64,000 bases of DNA from Callaeas wilsoni (GCA_013398955.1 VWPU01003198.1:1-64000), one strand, 5' to 3'. Positions 54,301-64,000 are shown, numbered from the stretch's first letter. The notes: a model not told the origin generated them from the letters alone. Translations and numbers: made by a program.

Positions 54301-56559
54301 AGACGTGATAAAATATTAAATTAGGAGAGCCCTATTTCAGGCCAGCAGCACAGCTCGTACCTGCGGCTCACAAATCCTGACCTCTGGGGAGGGCACAAAG
54401 GACGCAAAAATATCTTCTACAAGCAGCCCAAGCAGTGGAGTTGTTCAGAAAGAAGGATGTCAGTTGATGTTTCTTTTAGAGTAATGCAGAGCTCTGGTTT
54501 TGCCCACTAAATCTGGCTGCTTCTTAAAAGAGAAAAAGAGAAAAAAAGAGACATAGCACAGGCAAAAGAAGCCCAAACTATGTGATAGGCAGTGCCTTGC
54601 TGACAGATATCATGTGGGATGCATTGTTTTCCAAATTTCTTCACCTCACCTCAAAGAATTATGTTTATTTTATAGATCACAAACGAGAAATTCTTTTTCT
54701 GACTGTCAACCTTGGGCACATTCTTTGGTACCTCCTTCACACAGACTGAGCAGGAGCCTGAGCTGTTAATGATCTGAGCTCTCCTAATTTACACATACCA
54801 GTGACTTAAAATTCCTGTGTACAACTTACTGTACTGTATTTCAGTGCACTGGGGGCAAACAATCCCATTGTCTCCCATATGTTTCAAACAACAAACATAA
54901 AACAGGTGATTAAACTCCATAAACAAACAGGGTTTTCCCAGCAACAAATCAACACCTCTCCACATCTGGTATTTGTGGAATTTGATAAGCCACCCACTTT
55001 GCTCCCTCCCCATTCTTGTTATGTCTGTCCTCAGCCTTCTTCATCTTTTATCCCCACCCTGCTTCACCCAGTCTCCAAAGGCAGGCATTCATTGTTAATT
55101 AACTGCTGAAACAGTGCAAGCAGTTTGGTTCATGGGATTGAGATGGGAATGGAGCTTTAGGTCTGAGTTTAAACTGTTTTGAAAGGCCTAAAAGGCATAT
55201 TTTCTCACTCAGGAGGAGTGAGGGAGGCAGGAAGGAGTAATATAGAAGAGAGGGAGAGTTAGGGAATGTAACTGGAAAACCTCAAACCAGTAAATTGAGA
55301 CACATGTCTTAATCAGTTTGAATGATAGGGGCTTTTGAAAAATCAAAGGTTCTGGTGTTTCTGGTACTTATGTGCTCCTAGATGTAAATACTTGCCTTGT
55401 ATAATGTTTCTGGGCCAGAAACTGGTCTCAATCAGAGTGGTGTAAATCTGGAATTATTCAGGATTAGTAAACACTGCTTTCATACAGGAATTATGATGGC
55501 ATAACAGATTAGCTGTCTCTTACTGTGCTGGTTTATCAAGAGCATTTAAAATTGCAAGAATGGTGAAAATGGAGAAATTGTTAAAAGCTACTGCCCCTTC
55601 ATTTTCAGGCAATGTGTGCTAAATATCTTGCCTGGAACCTTTAGCAGTGGATGGATAAATTGCTGTATCCCTTCCACTCACAGAAGTTTCCATCTGCCTG
55701 TGCTGTCTTATCTCACAGACTGTGTTTTCTTTTATTGACAAAATGAACATTAATAAGTGTTCAGATTCCATCTCTACATGTAATAAGCTGAGTAGTGGAT
55801 AATTGAAATGCTACCCCTATCTGATTATTCCTGTTAAATATGCTCCATCCAGTGCGATGGCTCAGAATTTGACTTGAGGTTGTCCTCACTAATTTTAGAT
55901 GCTGATTTTGGTAAGAAACATTCTTGAGACTTGAGGGGCTGATATTTCTGTTCTGGATGTTGAGGTTGTAGCTGCCTCACAGTAACGGTTCAATATTCCC
56001 ATTGTATTCTGCCTAATCAGAACATGATCTGTAGTTGTCCCCAGAAATCCATACTTACTCATCTTATTTAGGTCTAATGCAACATTAGTAACTCTTCCAG
56101 GGAGTATCCTGCAGTGTTGCAAATACATTTAGCCTGTGTTGATCAGAAGTGAAAGCATTTCACTCCATAAAGAAATTAGGAGCTCTACTGCTGTCAAATT
56201 CAGCAGTTAAATGAAGCAGAAATGTAGTTCAAAGGCCAACTCCTGGAAGCATTTTCCTTCGCAACATTTCAAGAAGCAACACTTCCCTTTTGGGATTGTC
56301 CAGGAGAACATGCCTATAAACTAAATGCCATGTCTTCTTAACAGTGACAAATATTTCACGTCTAGGAAAAAATCTGGAGTGTGTGAATTCAGCAACACAA
56401 AAGCCGAAAATTTATTTGAAGGATTTTTTGCTGCACTGTCTGTCCCGGGGGAGAGTTCGGACTTCATGAAATGAGGAATTCTCCTCCTCTTCTCTCCCCT
56501 GAAGCCAGGTACGTCAGTCCTACAAACTACCAGATGCACCAAAGAAAATAAGACTTGGA
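51309..56559. other. Non-coding stretch, no gene recognised
   Basis: Unique DNA. The 161-codon open frame at 51,585-52,070 is overlapped by open frames on both strands and has no family features. A weak CR1-like phrase (GGGTTGGACCAGACGTGAT) lies near 54,287, too short to call. Confidence 0.5.
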
Positions 56560-56722
56560 AGGAGAGGAACAGGTCTCCCAGAGAAGCTGTGGCTGCCCCG
56601 TCCCTGGAAGTGTACAAGGCCAGTTTGGATGGGGTTCAGAGCAACCTGGGGTAATGAAAGGAGTCGGAACTAGATTATATTTAAAGCCCTTCCAGCATAA
56701 ATCTCTCCATGATTCTCTGAGA
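56560..56722 (+). mobile_element. CR1 LINE 3' tail, 5'-truncated
   Basis: The order of conserved CR1 3' phrases is intact. They are CCAGAGAAGCTGTGGCTGCC, CCCGTCCCTGGAAGTGTACA, AAGGCCAGTTTGGATGGGG, GAGCAACCTGGG, GGAACTAGATTATATTTAAA and a degraded CCATGATTCTCTGA tail. It lies on the plus strand and is separated by 86 bp from the neighbouring LTR, which did not insert inside it. Divergence is moderate, with one short deletion in the G-rich spacer. It has no coding capacity. Confidence 0.9.
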
Positions 56723-56865
56723 GCAGCTCGCAGAGGCCTCAGGTGTCTCTGCCCAATGGACGTGAACCATTCCCAAAGCAGCATAAACTCTTCCCCCAAA
56801 TCGTATTTTGTGGAGAGTTGCCGGGATGAACCACACGTACTCATAGAGTTATTGGTGGAACTCTG

Positions 56866-56871
56866 TTTATT
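56866..56871 (-). terminator. LTR poly(A) signal AATAAA
   Basis: TTTATT on the plus strand, read as AATAAA on the minus strand. It lies just downstream of the LTR TATA box, so R must be short, as in avian alpharetroviruses. Confidence 0.65.
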
Positions 56872-56888
56872 GATTATTATAGGTCTGG

Positions 56889-56895
56889 TTATATA
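56889..56895 (-). promoter_or_regulatory. LTR TATA box
   Basis: TATATAA on the minus strand, preceded by two CCAAT motifs (plus-strand ATTGG near 56,936 and 56,978). It is a typical retroviral U3 core promoter pointing leftward. Present-day activity is unknown. Confidence 0.6.
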
Positions 56896-57369
56896 CATTA
56901 GTCAGCTTGTTCACGAGCCACTTAGCAATTTATGATTGGATAATATCTATTATCACGCGTATAATAGTTAATGCGGATTGGCTATAGCCAAACAATCATG
57001 CTTCTTCTCTATTCTTTTCTTGTGGTTACATGCTCCTGTTTTCTCATCCTGTCTTCCTAACTTGTTACTTTCCTACCAGCGACTTTGTTTCTTCTTTCTT
57101 GCTTATTCAGGCTGATCAAGGTTGCTGAGGCCTGGTTTGCGCACACTACAATGAGCAGCTCCTGTGAGAAACCGCTCTCAGTATCCATTTTCTCTGAGAA
57201 ACTGCTCAACAATTACTGAAACCTGGGTTGTGCACATAGCTTAGCTCTGATGTCCTTGCTCAGCGAGCCATTCTTCTACAGTACTTCTCTGCCGCCTGCT
57301 TTTCCTTTCCCTCTCCAGCTTCCTCCTTCTCCAATGCAGGCATGGCGTACACTGCCTGCGAGCACCCAG

Positions 57370-57745
57370 GCGCTGCTGCAATTGTGAACAGCCATCGGCA
57401 GCACGGCAGTGAAGGGGCGAAGGAGGGGGATTTCTGGCTCCTGCCTCCCCGCAGTCTCGGGTGTTCGGCGAGCCTCCTTCAGATGTGCTAATAAGCAGCG
57501 AGATGCTGAACTTGAAGCACCCAGATTTGAATCCTTTGACCCACGAGCGCAGCTGCTCGGAGGGGTTTCCCTGGGAGCCTGCCCTCGGGGGAGCAGCAGC
57601 CCCGCACCCCGGAGGGGCCGTGCGGTTCCTCTGCCCTCGGCTGCCTTCGGATCCCGGTGCTCCTCCCGTCTGCCAGGGAGCCAGCCCTTATCGGCGGCAT
57701 CTGGAGCGTCCCCAGGTTCTACCGGCATCTCCTCGCCAATCCTGA
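57370..57745. promoter_or_regulatory. CpG island
   Basis: By eye this stretch has about 28 CpG dinucleotides in some 370 bp and a high GC content. CpG is scarce in most of the window. It starts about 90 bp to the right of the solo LTR and ends at an abrupt AT-rich block with three TAATTA sites. No TATA box or clear first exon was seen, so it could be an orphan island, an alternative promoter or a GC-rich enhancer. Both strands are open across it (202 codons minus, 122 plus), which is expected where stops are rare. Confidence 0.55.
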
Positions 57746-60700
57746 GGGTGTTTTTAATCACTCCGAACAGGAAATAGCATGCTGCATTTAAATACTGTAT
57801 ATAATTATCATGGGAAATATAATTAGGAAGCGTAATTAAATGGGCTTGACTGCATATCAGACTGTTTCTTGATTTTTCACTCAATCCAGCTGTTTCTCAC
57901 AGGCTCTTTACTTTGAATACTGGTGGTCTGTGACAGAACCTCTGCACAGAATGGAGGAAGAATTACTTCTTTAAAAGCTGTTCATTTAATCTAACTAGGC
58001 CAATTTATTTAAATGCAATCATGACATTTTCCAACTCAACCTCCTTTACTTATTACTTTAGATGCTTCATTGTGGAATGCCTAGATTAATCCAAAATATT
58101 CCAATTTGAAGGTTTTATAAAACCCCAAGCATACAAAGTCACTGGTGGCATGGGCTGGCTATTTATTATGCGTTTGTTTTATGCGTTGCACAAGGTGGGC
58201 CTGATTCTTGACTGGATTTTCTTAAAAGCTACCAGAATATACAAAAAAATAAGGGTGATAAAACAAGTGTGGTTCATTACTCAGTATAATGCTGGTTTAT
58301 GATGATTCTTTTTCTTCCTGCTCAGGAAGGAAGAAAGGAAGAATTCTGAATTACTGGAGAAAATATTCTGTCTTCCCTCCAATAAAGCCATAATACTGCA
58401 AGAGTGGGAAATGTGGGGAAGGATATGTTGAGAAAATGAGTGTAATTACACTAAAAAATGGCCCTTTTTTTGTCTCAGTGGACAAAAATCTTTGGATTGA
58501 GTCACGTAGGTGGCTGAAGAACAGTTTGCTGCCAGGGAAAGAGGCAAATCCATGCTCTCCCCTTCCTGAGCAGGACACAGCACTCAGGCCAGGGCTGGTG
58601 TTCCAATGACCCCTTTGCAAGCTGATTCAGCTTCCTATGCCAGCAAATGCCTAAACATCTTATTATAATTTATAATTTTTTCCCCCTGTGGTGCCTGAGA
58701 GGGCTGAATTAGCTCCCAAAGGAATCAGATGAGCACTGGTGTCAGCGACAGGGGCACACAGGTCCATCCATGCTGGGGTGAGGGGGACACCCCGCTCCCT
58801 TTCAGCAGGAGCAGGCGCCTCGATGGGCCCAGCAGCCTCTTCTGACTCTGCTTATCACTGCAGTCATGTGGCACAGGGAAAGGCTATCTGGACATCGTGG
58901 TATGGCATCTCCACAGCCAGGAATGTTTGAGATGTTCCCATCCCACCAGCGGGCTTTGTTGAGTGACACTAATTCTTAAAGCAAAAGAAAACCCATTGCT
59001 ATTAGGGGCAGTTTTTCTTGGACCGTGCTCACAGCCCTCTTGTGGGATTTCATTACGTGGGCATGAGCAGTGGCAGAAAATGCATTTTAAAATTCTCCAG
59101 GTCTCAAAAGCCCTGCTCCCTGCAGGAGCCAACTGTGATCTTTTCCCAGGGAAAGAGTGGTTAAAGCAGCAAACCGATTCCTCACGGTCACTGGAGGAGC
59201 CAGGACTCCACGTTTGTAAACCATCTCCACCAAACCAGGCTGTGCAGCACCCTCTGAGCTTTAACAAATATCGAACATTTTATGTCTTACTGAATGTAAC
59301 ATAGAGAAATTGAAGAATCTATGGCTGACATAATTACTTCATACCGAGGTGAGGGAAAAGTAGAAGTTTAATTTATAAGCATAGTGAAAGGATTTTGCTA
59401 TCTTATTTCTTTGTGACAAAAGCTGCAAATGCTTTTTCATTCCAAGTGTGAAGAATTGACTTAAACAGAGGCAGTAAAATCAATACAAAGCTTCTCCTGA
59501 TTCAGAGATGTCAGAGCTTTTCCAAAGTGTGACTCAAGTCAGCATTTCCTGCGGTCCAGGGAGAGAAGCTGGCTGCACACTTTACAGATAATTAGCTGCA
59601 GAGGACATGGTTGATGCTGAGAATTGTATTTCCTTCCAACCAGAGATGCCTGGCTGACCTGAGAACCACACAGCAGCAAATGGCAGTCAAGAGAATTAGG
59701 GGCCCTCTAATTTGCCTAGTGTCCAAAATGCCAAACCCCAAATTCCACGGTTTCTGCTCTAAGCATACAGTAGAACTAGTCAAAACAGCTATAAATACAT
59801 TTCCCCTGTATCTGCACATTCCATAAATAGTACAAATATAATTTTATAGCAATAACAGAGACTGGAACAGTGGGATTATCTGCCTGAATTCAGATACTTG
59901 TACAGTTTAACTTCTGCCATTAGAGTTTGAACCCTGAAAAGATTGTGAATATAAATCAATTTTTGCTTTTACAACAGAGTCATGTGCAACAGGGTGCTTG
60001 TTTGTTTCATGAGCAGGTAGCAAACAAAACTTTTGAAGAGCAGGGATCATCCTGCTTCCCCTGAAACCAGTGATAATGTTGTCCCTGACTTTGTGGAAAG
60101 GGTGACAGCATCCTCTTTTATATGCTTTTAAAATTACTTTCTCTCTGCTTTTTGTTGTATTTTCTTTATTTCTTGAGAAATAATTCCATAATATTTTTTG
60201 TGTTTACTCCTTTGTAAGGAGTTGTACCAGGTTAGGTCTTTTCAGGTTCTGAGAAACCAGAGAAATTAATTTTACATGAGATTGTGCCCTCTGAGGTTGC
60301 AGAGCGAGGAGATGTCAGAGTTGCCAGACCTTCTTGAAGGAATACAGGGAAGACAGTCACAGCAGAGGGAACTGCAGGTCTTTCATTCCCTTAGGGGGAT
60401 CTTGGTAATCTCAGTGCCTTCTGAGGAAGAGCACCAGCACATTTCAGTAACCAAAGAGAGTAAGAGCAACAGTCCAGCCATTCGCCGACCCAGCTGACTC
60501 CAGGATATTGGCTTGTGGAGGAGAAGGACGCTGGATAGATGTGGAATAGCTTGTCCACTGTGGCCATACGTTTTATTTTATGTTCGAGTGAAGTATGCGT
60601 AGCACACTTGGCCAGCTTCCATCCTTCCCACTTGTTGATTATCCTCCGAAGTCATCAGTCACTTTTCTGCTCCCTTCGGTAGGAGCTGGATGGAGTTTTT

Positions 60701-61879
60701 CCTGGCAGTTTCTAGCAACCATTTTATCTGTCTTCTGTCAGCGCTTAGTTAGTGCTAAGTTGGAGTTAAATAGACAAGGACAAAATCTGCCATGTAAGAG
60801 AAACTCTGTGTTTTCAGCAACTTCGTGATTAAGACGCTGAGGCTGGAGTTGGTTTTGTGTACAAGGGTTGGGATTGGAGTCATCCATTTCTGAGCTGGTT
60901 CAAAGTTCCTTGGTGTCAATGGCAAAGGTGATCCAAAGACGGAAAGAAATAACACTTGTGTAGAGTGTAAAAACAATACTCTTTTTCCCCCACCTCGTTA
61001 AAAAAGGCAAAAATGCAGAAAATATTTTGTGGAGTAATAAAAGTGCACCCTCATATATTTCATCAGTACTTTTTATGGCATAAATTGATTTCCTGAGGTA
61101 CTGTCAGAGCTAAAGCAGCACAAAACTTTGAAAGACAATGGAGTGTATTATTATTATTATTGCTATTGTTATTATTATTAATTGATTTTAAAATGTATCC
61201 TAGTTATTTCAAATTACAATAATTATTACTTTAAATAATCGAGTTAATTTTCATTTCATTGTGTGTTTGAAGGAAGTAATAACACATATTTGTAAGAAAA
61301 AAACATATGATACATGAACAGGTCTTTTCCTAGAATCCCTTAAAGCAACATTCCCTGTTTTCCATGTGTCTCTCCCTTACTTCTGTTCATAAAAGTGGTC
61401 ATCTTAGGGGAATGATAAAAAATTATCATGCATTCAGACATTCTTACAGTCCAAATCCTGCAGTGATGAAGCCAGTGGATTTTGGGCTTTTCCCACACAA
61501 GAGGGGGTTTTTTTGCGACTGAAGAAGTTTTTTGTCTCTATGGTGTGTGTGGTGACACCACGCTCTCCGTGCAGGCACGACAAATCTCTCCCTGCCCGGG
61601 CAGAGCACGGCCAAGGTTTTGGAGTATTTCTTACCCAAAGGACAAGGACAAATGAAGTGGGAGGGTTAGACCCGGCATTTTCAATGGTGTAACGTGGATT
61701 TCAGCGCCGTGGCCGCAGCCTCCCCGGAGACAGGAGGGAAGCAGGGAGGGACAGGGGTTTATTTCCCGACATCCGTGCTTCCCCCGGCAGCTGCGGCCGG
61801 GGAAAGCATCCCGAGCCCGGCATCAGGACAGCCGCCCCCGCCCCGCATCCCAGAGCCGCGCTCGCACCGCCGGGGCCCG
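57746..61879. other. Non-coding stretch with a TAATTA cluster at its left edge
   Basis: Unique, mainly AT-rich DNA. TAATTA occurs at 57,802, 57,820 and 57,833. The rest shows no recognised gene, transposon or RNA. Open frames are below 130 codons. Confidence 0.5.
61146..61181. repeat. Imperfect (ATT)n trinucleotide run
   Basis: An ATT array with GCT and GTT interruptions in the middle. Confidence 0.9.
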
Positions 61880-62636
61880 GGAAGCAGGGAGGGATGGGAT
61901 GCAGGAAAGGACGGGCGAGGCCGGGCGGGAGAGCGACGGGACGGGTTAGAGACAAGACGGGACAAGGACGGGACGGTACAAGAATGGGACAGCGATGGGA
62001 TGGGACCAGAACGGGACGGGACAGGGACAGGGACAGGGACGGGATGGGACGGGACGGGACGGGAGAGCGGCGAGACAGAATACACCTGAGACGGGACGGG
62101 AGCACGATGGGACCAGGATGGGACGAGGATGGGACGGGACAGAGACGGGAAGGGACAAGGATGGCACCGGACAGAGACGAGACGGGACAGTGGAGGCATG
62201 AGTCAGGGACGGGAGAAGGACGAGACAGAGACGGGACAGGACCAGGACGGGACCTGGACGGGACGGGGAAGAGACAGGACAGGGACCGAAGAAGGACAGA
62301 ACACAGACGGGATAGGGGCAGGGACGGAGCACGGAAGGGGCAGAGAAGGGGCAGGGACGGGATAGGGACGGGACAGGGACGGGACAGGGACGGGATAGGG
62401 ACGGGAAAGGGACCGGACAGCGACGGGAGAAGGGCGGGACAGGGACGGGACAGGGACGGGAGAAGGATGGGACAGGGACACAGGGACGGGACAGGACCGG
62501 GACAGGGACCGGAGAAGGATGGGACAGGGACGGGACAGGACTGGGACAGGGACAGGAGAAGGATGGGACAAGGATGGGACAGGGACGGGACAGGGACGGG
62601 ACAGGGATGGGACAGGGACGGGACAGGGAGGGGAGG
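61880..62636. repeat. G-rich minisatellite, 11-bp unit GGGACGGGACA
   Basis: The plus strand is almost entirely G, A and spaced C for some 750 bp. The left part (61,880-62,340) is a degenerate GGGAC/GGGAT pentamer field. The right part (62,343-62,636) is a regular array of an 11-bp unit GGGACGGGACA with variants such as GGGACGGGATA and GGGACGGGAGA. Eleven is not a multiple of three, so each frame samples all three phases every 33 bp, and no phase contains a stop. This makes the long open frames on both strands (347, 274, 273 codons) with 11-residue periodic Pro/Ser/Val-rich or Gly/Arg/Asp-rich peptides. They are treated as artefacts. GGG runs separated by two or three bases satisfy the G-quadruplex pattern throughout. 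Confidence 0.95.
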
Positions 62637-62713
62637 GGCCCACAACAGGAGCGGGACGAGACAGGGCAGCGCTCGTGGTGGAGCGGCCCCGCCCCTGCAG
62701 CGCTCTCGGCGTT

Positions 62714-62746
62714 GATTGGCCCGTCCCGCGGGCGGCGCAGCCAATG
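62714..62746. promoter_or_regulatory. Convergent CCAAT-box pair
   Basis: GATTGGC (62,714-62,720) faces GCCAATG (62,740-62,746) across a GC-rich spacer with CCGCGGGCGGCG. CCAAT is the known target of NF-Y, and paired boxes about three helical turns apart are common in proliferating-cell promoters. Binding is inferred. Confidence 0.55.
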
Positions 62747-62790
62747 GGAGGTGCGGTGTCCCCCATTCATGAGCCCGCGCGGGACCGCGC

Positions 62791-62846
62791 TCGGCTAAGT
62801 TCGGCTGAGTTCGGCTGGACTCGGCTCGGCTCGGCTCGGCTCGGCG
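62791..62846. repeat. TCGGCT decamer and TCGGC pentamer tandem repeat
   Basis: There are three decamers of the pattern TCGGCTNAGT-like (62,791-62,820), then five TCGGC pentamers (62,821-62,845). The array lies inside the promoter candidate and close to where transcription would start for rightward output. Confidence 0.9.
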
Positions 62847-63253
62847 GAGCGGCTGGAAGCGCTGCTCTGCCCTTTCCCAGCCATGAAGTCATTCCCTGGT
62901 GCTGATTGAAATCATCTGTTTTCAGTTCTCTGACAAATTAATTGAACTTTCCTCTGACTCAGGGGCCTTCTGACTTTTGAAGCAGATTTTGTCTACACGC
63001 CGTCTCCCAGACGAACACAATTTAATTTTCTAGGCTTTAAAGGAACTTTATGTTTCCAGAAAGGCAATGAAAGAGGCATTTGTTCGGCGATAGTGTTGCA
63101 ACTTCTACAAATATGGCACAAGAATAGAAGCCTATAAAATGTTGATTTTACTGCCGCTGATAACCAGCTCCGAAACGTGTTAGATCCTGAGATGCACAGG
63201 ACTGATAACACGGCAGGCCAGGAGCTGCTTTCTTTCAAGTATATTGAAGGAAT

Positions 63254-63295
63254 GCTCCCTAAATAATGGCGAGGGCTCCTTAAATAACTGCGAGG
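63254..63295. repeat. 21-bp tandem duplication
   Basis: GCTCCCTAAATAATGGCGAGG (63,254-63,274) is followed at once by a second copy at 63,275-63,295 with three mismatches. Each copy carries an AT-rich core (TAAATAA) next to a CpG-containing GCGAGG. Confidence 0.9.
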
Positions 63296-63751
63296 CAGAG
63301 CTGGGACAGCGCCCAGCCTGTGCCCCGTTGCTGTGCTGATCAAATAACTACTGATTGAGTAGTTCCAGTTCACGTGCTCCAGTTCAATTTCATTTCATTT
63401 GGCTAAGCAGGAGCTGCAAGGTTCAGCTGGAGTCCAAATCCCTGCCACCCCCAAGCCCTGAGCCCAGGTTTATGATCCAGGCTCCCCAATGGGATGGGTT
63501 GTTCCACTGCTCGCTCCATCTACGCTGGAGAACGTTTAAAACTCACCTTTCAAACATAATGAGACAAGTTCTGCATTCAGGTCCCTGAGTGTTGCTGCCT
63601 GTGATCCTCATCTGGGCATATCCAGTATTTGCCGTGGCTCACAGCAGCCGCGGCAAGGCCATGCCAGGCTTGGGGACAGATGGAGGAGCACTGAGGGGTC
63701 AGACTGCCATATACTCTGCATTTTTCTGTTGTACCTGTCGATTTTCCCTGT

Positions 63752-63757
63752 AATAAA
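63752..63757 (+). terminator. Possible poly(A) signal AATAAA
   Basis: AATAAA followed by CA-rich and then GT-rich sequence (CTCTGTGGGC). It would give a transcript of about 0.9 kb from the 62.8-kb promoter. AATAAA is frequent by chance, so this is weak. Confidence 0.2.
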
Positions 63758-64000
63758 AGCACCAAAGCACATTATTAACTCTGTGGGCTTCTGCTCTCAT
63801 TTACTGGGGTAGATCTGAGCACATTCTCATGTCCTCTGGTGAAAATGGAATGAAGAAAATCTGTTGTTTTTCTTGGCCCATCTGAGTTCTTGTTTAATTT
63901 TCTCCCCCACTCCTCATCCACTCTAAAATCCAAATGATTTGTAAACATTAATTAATTTGTTTATCTTTGAAATAATCCTGGGAAATACGGATGTTATTTG

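Larger units (their letters stand above)
56809..57280 (-). mobile_element. Solo LTR of an endogenous retrovirus, ERVK/alpharetrovirus-like
   Basis: The 472-bp unit starts TGTGGAGAG and ends TTCTACA. Read on the minus strand it is TGTAGAAGA...CTCTCCACA, with TG...CA ends and a 5-of-6 terminal inverted repeat. The flanks are GTATTT (56,803-56,808) and GTACTT (57,281-57,286), a 6-bp target duplication with one mismatch. Six bp is the spacing produced by beta- and alpha-type avian elements. On the minus strand it carries two CCAAT boxes, a TATATAA box and AATAAA in the right order for U3-R-U5. Both flanks lack viral internal sequence, so it is a solo LTR formed by recombination between the two LTRs of a provirus. 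No viral gene is present. Family assignment is by structure, not alignment. Confidence 0.85.
62640..62885. promoter_or_regulatory. CpG-island promoter candidate, TATA-less, NF-Y/Sp1 type
   Basis: This is the densest CpG stretch in the window and it directly follows the minisatellite. It contains GC boxes (GGCCCCGCCCCTGCAG near 62,685 and GGGCGG near 62,730) and a convergent CCAAT pair at 62,714-62,746. No TATA box is evident, which is usual for broad CpG-island promoters. Direction is unresolved. Rightward transcription would pass the CGGCT repeats and an ATG at 62,883 that opens only an eight-codon frame. Leftward transcription would copy the minisatellite. No convincing donor site was found close by, so the downstream gene, if any, lies outside the window or the transcript is non-coding. 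Confidence 0.6.
62886..64000. other. Sequence downstream of promoter candidate, no coding exon recognised
   Basis: Unique sequence with open frames below 130 codons. It could contain the non-coding 5' part of a transcript from the CpG island. An E-box CACGTG lies at 63,372. A possible poly(A) signal AATAAA lies at 63,752-63,757, with T/G-rich sequence about 20 bp further on. Confidence 0.4.

Noticed and set aside
54283..54310. CR1-like phrase GGGTTGGACCAGACGTGAT
   Set aside because: Too short and without the terminal ATTCTRTG repeat.
57276..57884. 202-codon minus-strand open frame, the longest outside the minisatellite
   Set aside because: It spans a stop-poor CpG island and an AT-rich block, and ends just inside the LTR. 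It has no recognisable domain, and the opposite strand is open too.
59789..59830. Two MEF2-like motifs (CTATAAATAC and CCATAAATAG)
   Set aside because: Each differs from the YTAWWWWTAR consensus at one required position; common in AT-rich DNA.
61701..62770. Open frames of 347 and 274 codons (minus) and 273 codons (plus)
   Set aside because: They are built from the 11-bp minisatellite read in successive phases. The peptides are periodic and occur on both strands at once.
1..64000. CRISPR arrays, bacterial operons or phage-type systems
   Set aside because: No spaced direct repeats, dense gene packing or ribosome binding sites; the sequence is plainly vertebrate nuclear DNA.

Overview
This window looks like a gene-poor stretch of a bird chromosome, most likely a songbird or a close relative. 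The evidence is two 5'-truncated CR1 LINE tails and two solo long terminal repeats (LTRs) of avian retroviral type. There are no mammalian SINEs, no bacterial-style gene packing, and only short, scattered simple repeats. I found no intact protein-coding gene that I can name. Almost every open frame of 60-150 codons here is the kind expected by chance in roughly 40% GC vertebrate DNA.

Layout. Bases 1-20,268 are non-coding DNA with a few microsatellites and short tandem duplications, one of which makes a cluster of GATA-type sites. Bases 20,269-20,718 hold a degraded coding-like frame with three internal stops, interpreted as a pseudogene of unknown parentage. A compact cluster of palindromes and inverted homeodomain/TALE-like motifs lies at 21,317-21,431. 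A compound ATTC tetranucleotide repeat is at 25,455-25,530. A minus-strand LTR of ERVL-like appearance covers 33,059-33,654, and a CR1 tail lies at 36,190-36,325. Two strong polypyrimidine/AG acceptor-like sites lie near 41.5 and 42.0 kb. The second opens a 151-bp candidate exon ending at a GTAAGC donor. A short hAT-like fragment is near 51.25 kb.

The right end is the most structured part. It starts with a CR1 tail (56,560-56,722), then a 472-bp minus-strand solo LTR (56,809-57,280) with a near-perfect 6-bp target duplication. A CpG island follows (57,370-57,745), with three TAATTA sites in 37 bp just beyond it. A ~750-bp G-rich minisatellite (61,880-62,636), built in its regular part from an 11-bp unit, runs directly into a second CpG island (62,640-62,885). 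That island has GC boxes and a face-to-face pair of CCAAT boxes and is the best promoter candidate in the window. The long proline/serine-rich and glycine/arginine-rich frames over the minisatellite come from its 11-bp period and are not genes.

Limits: no alignment or database search was possible. Repeat family names rest on recognised end motifs and structure, and regulatory calls rest on motif content only. Broad 'other' entries mark stretches where I see nothing recognisable.
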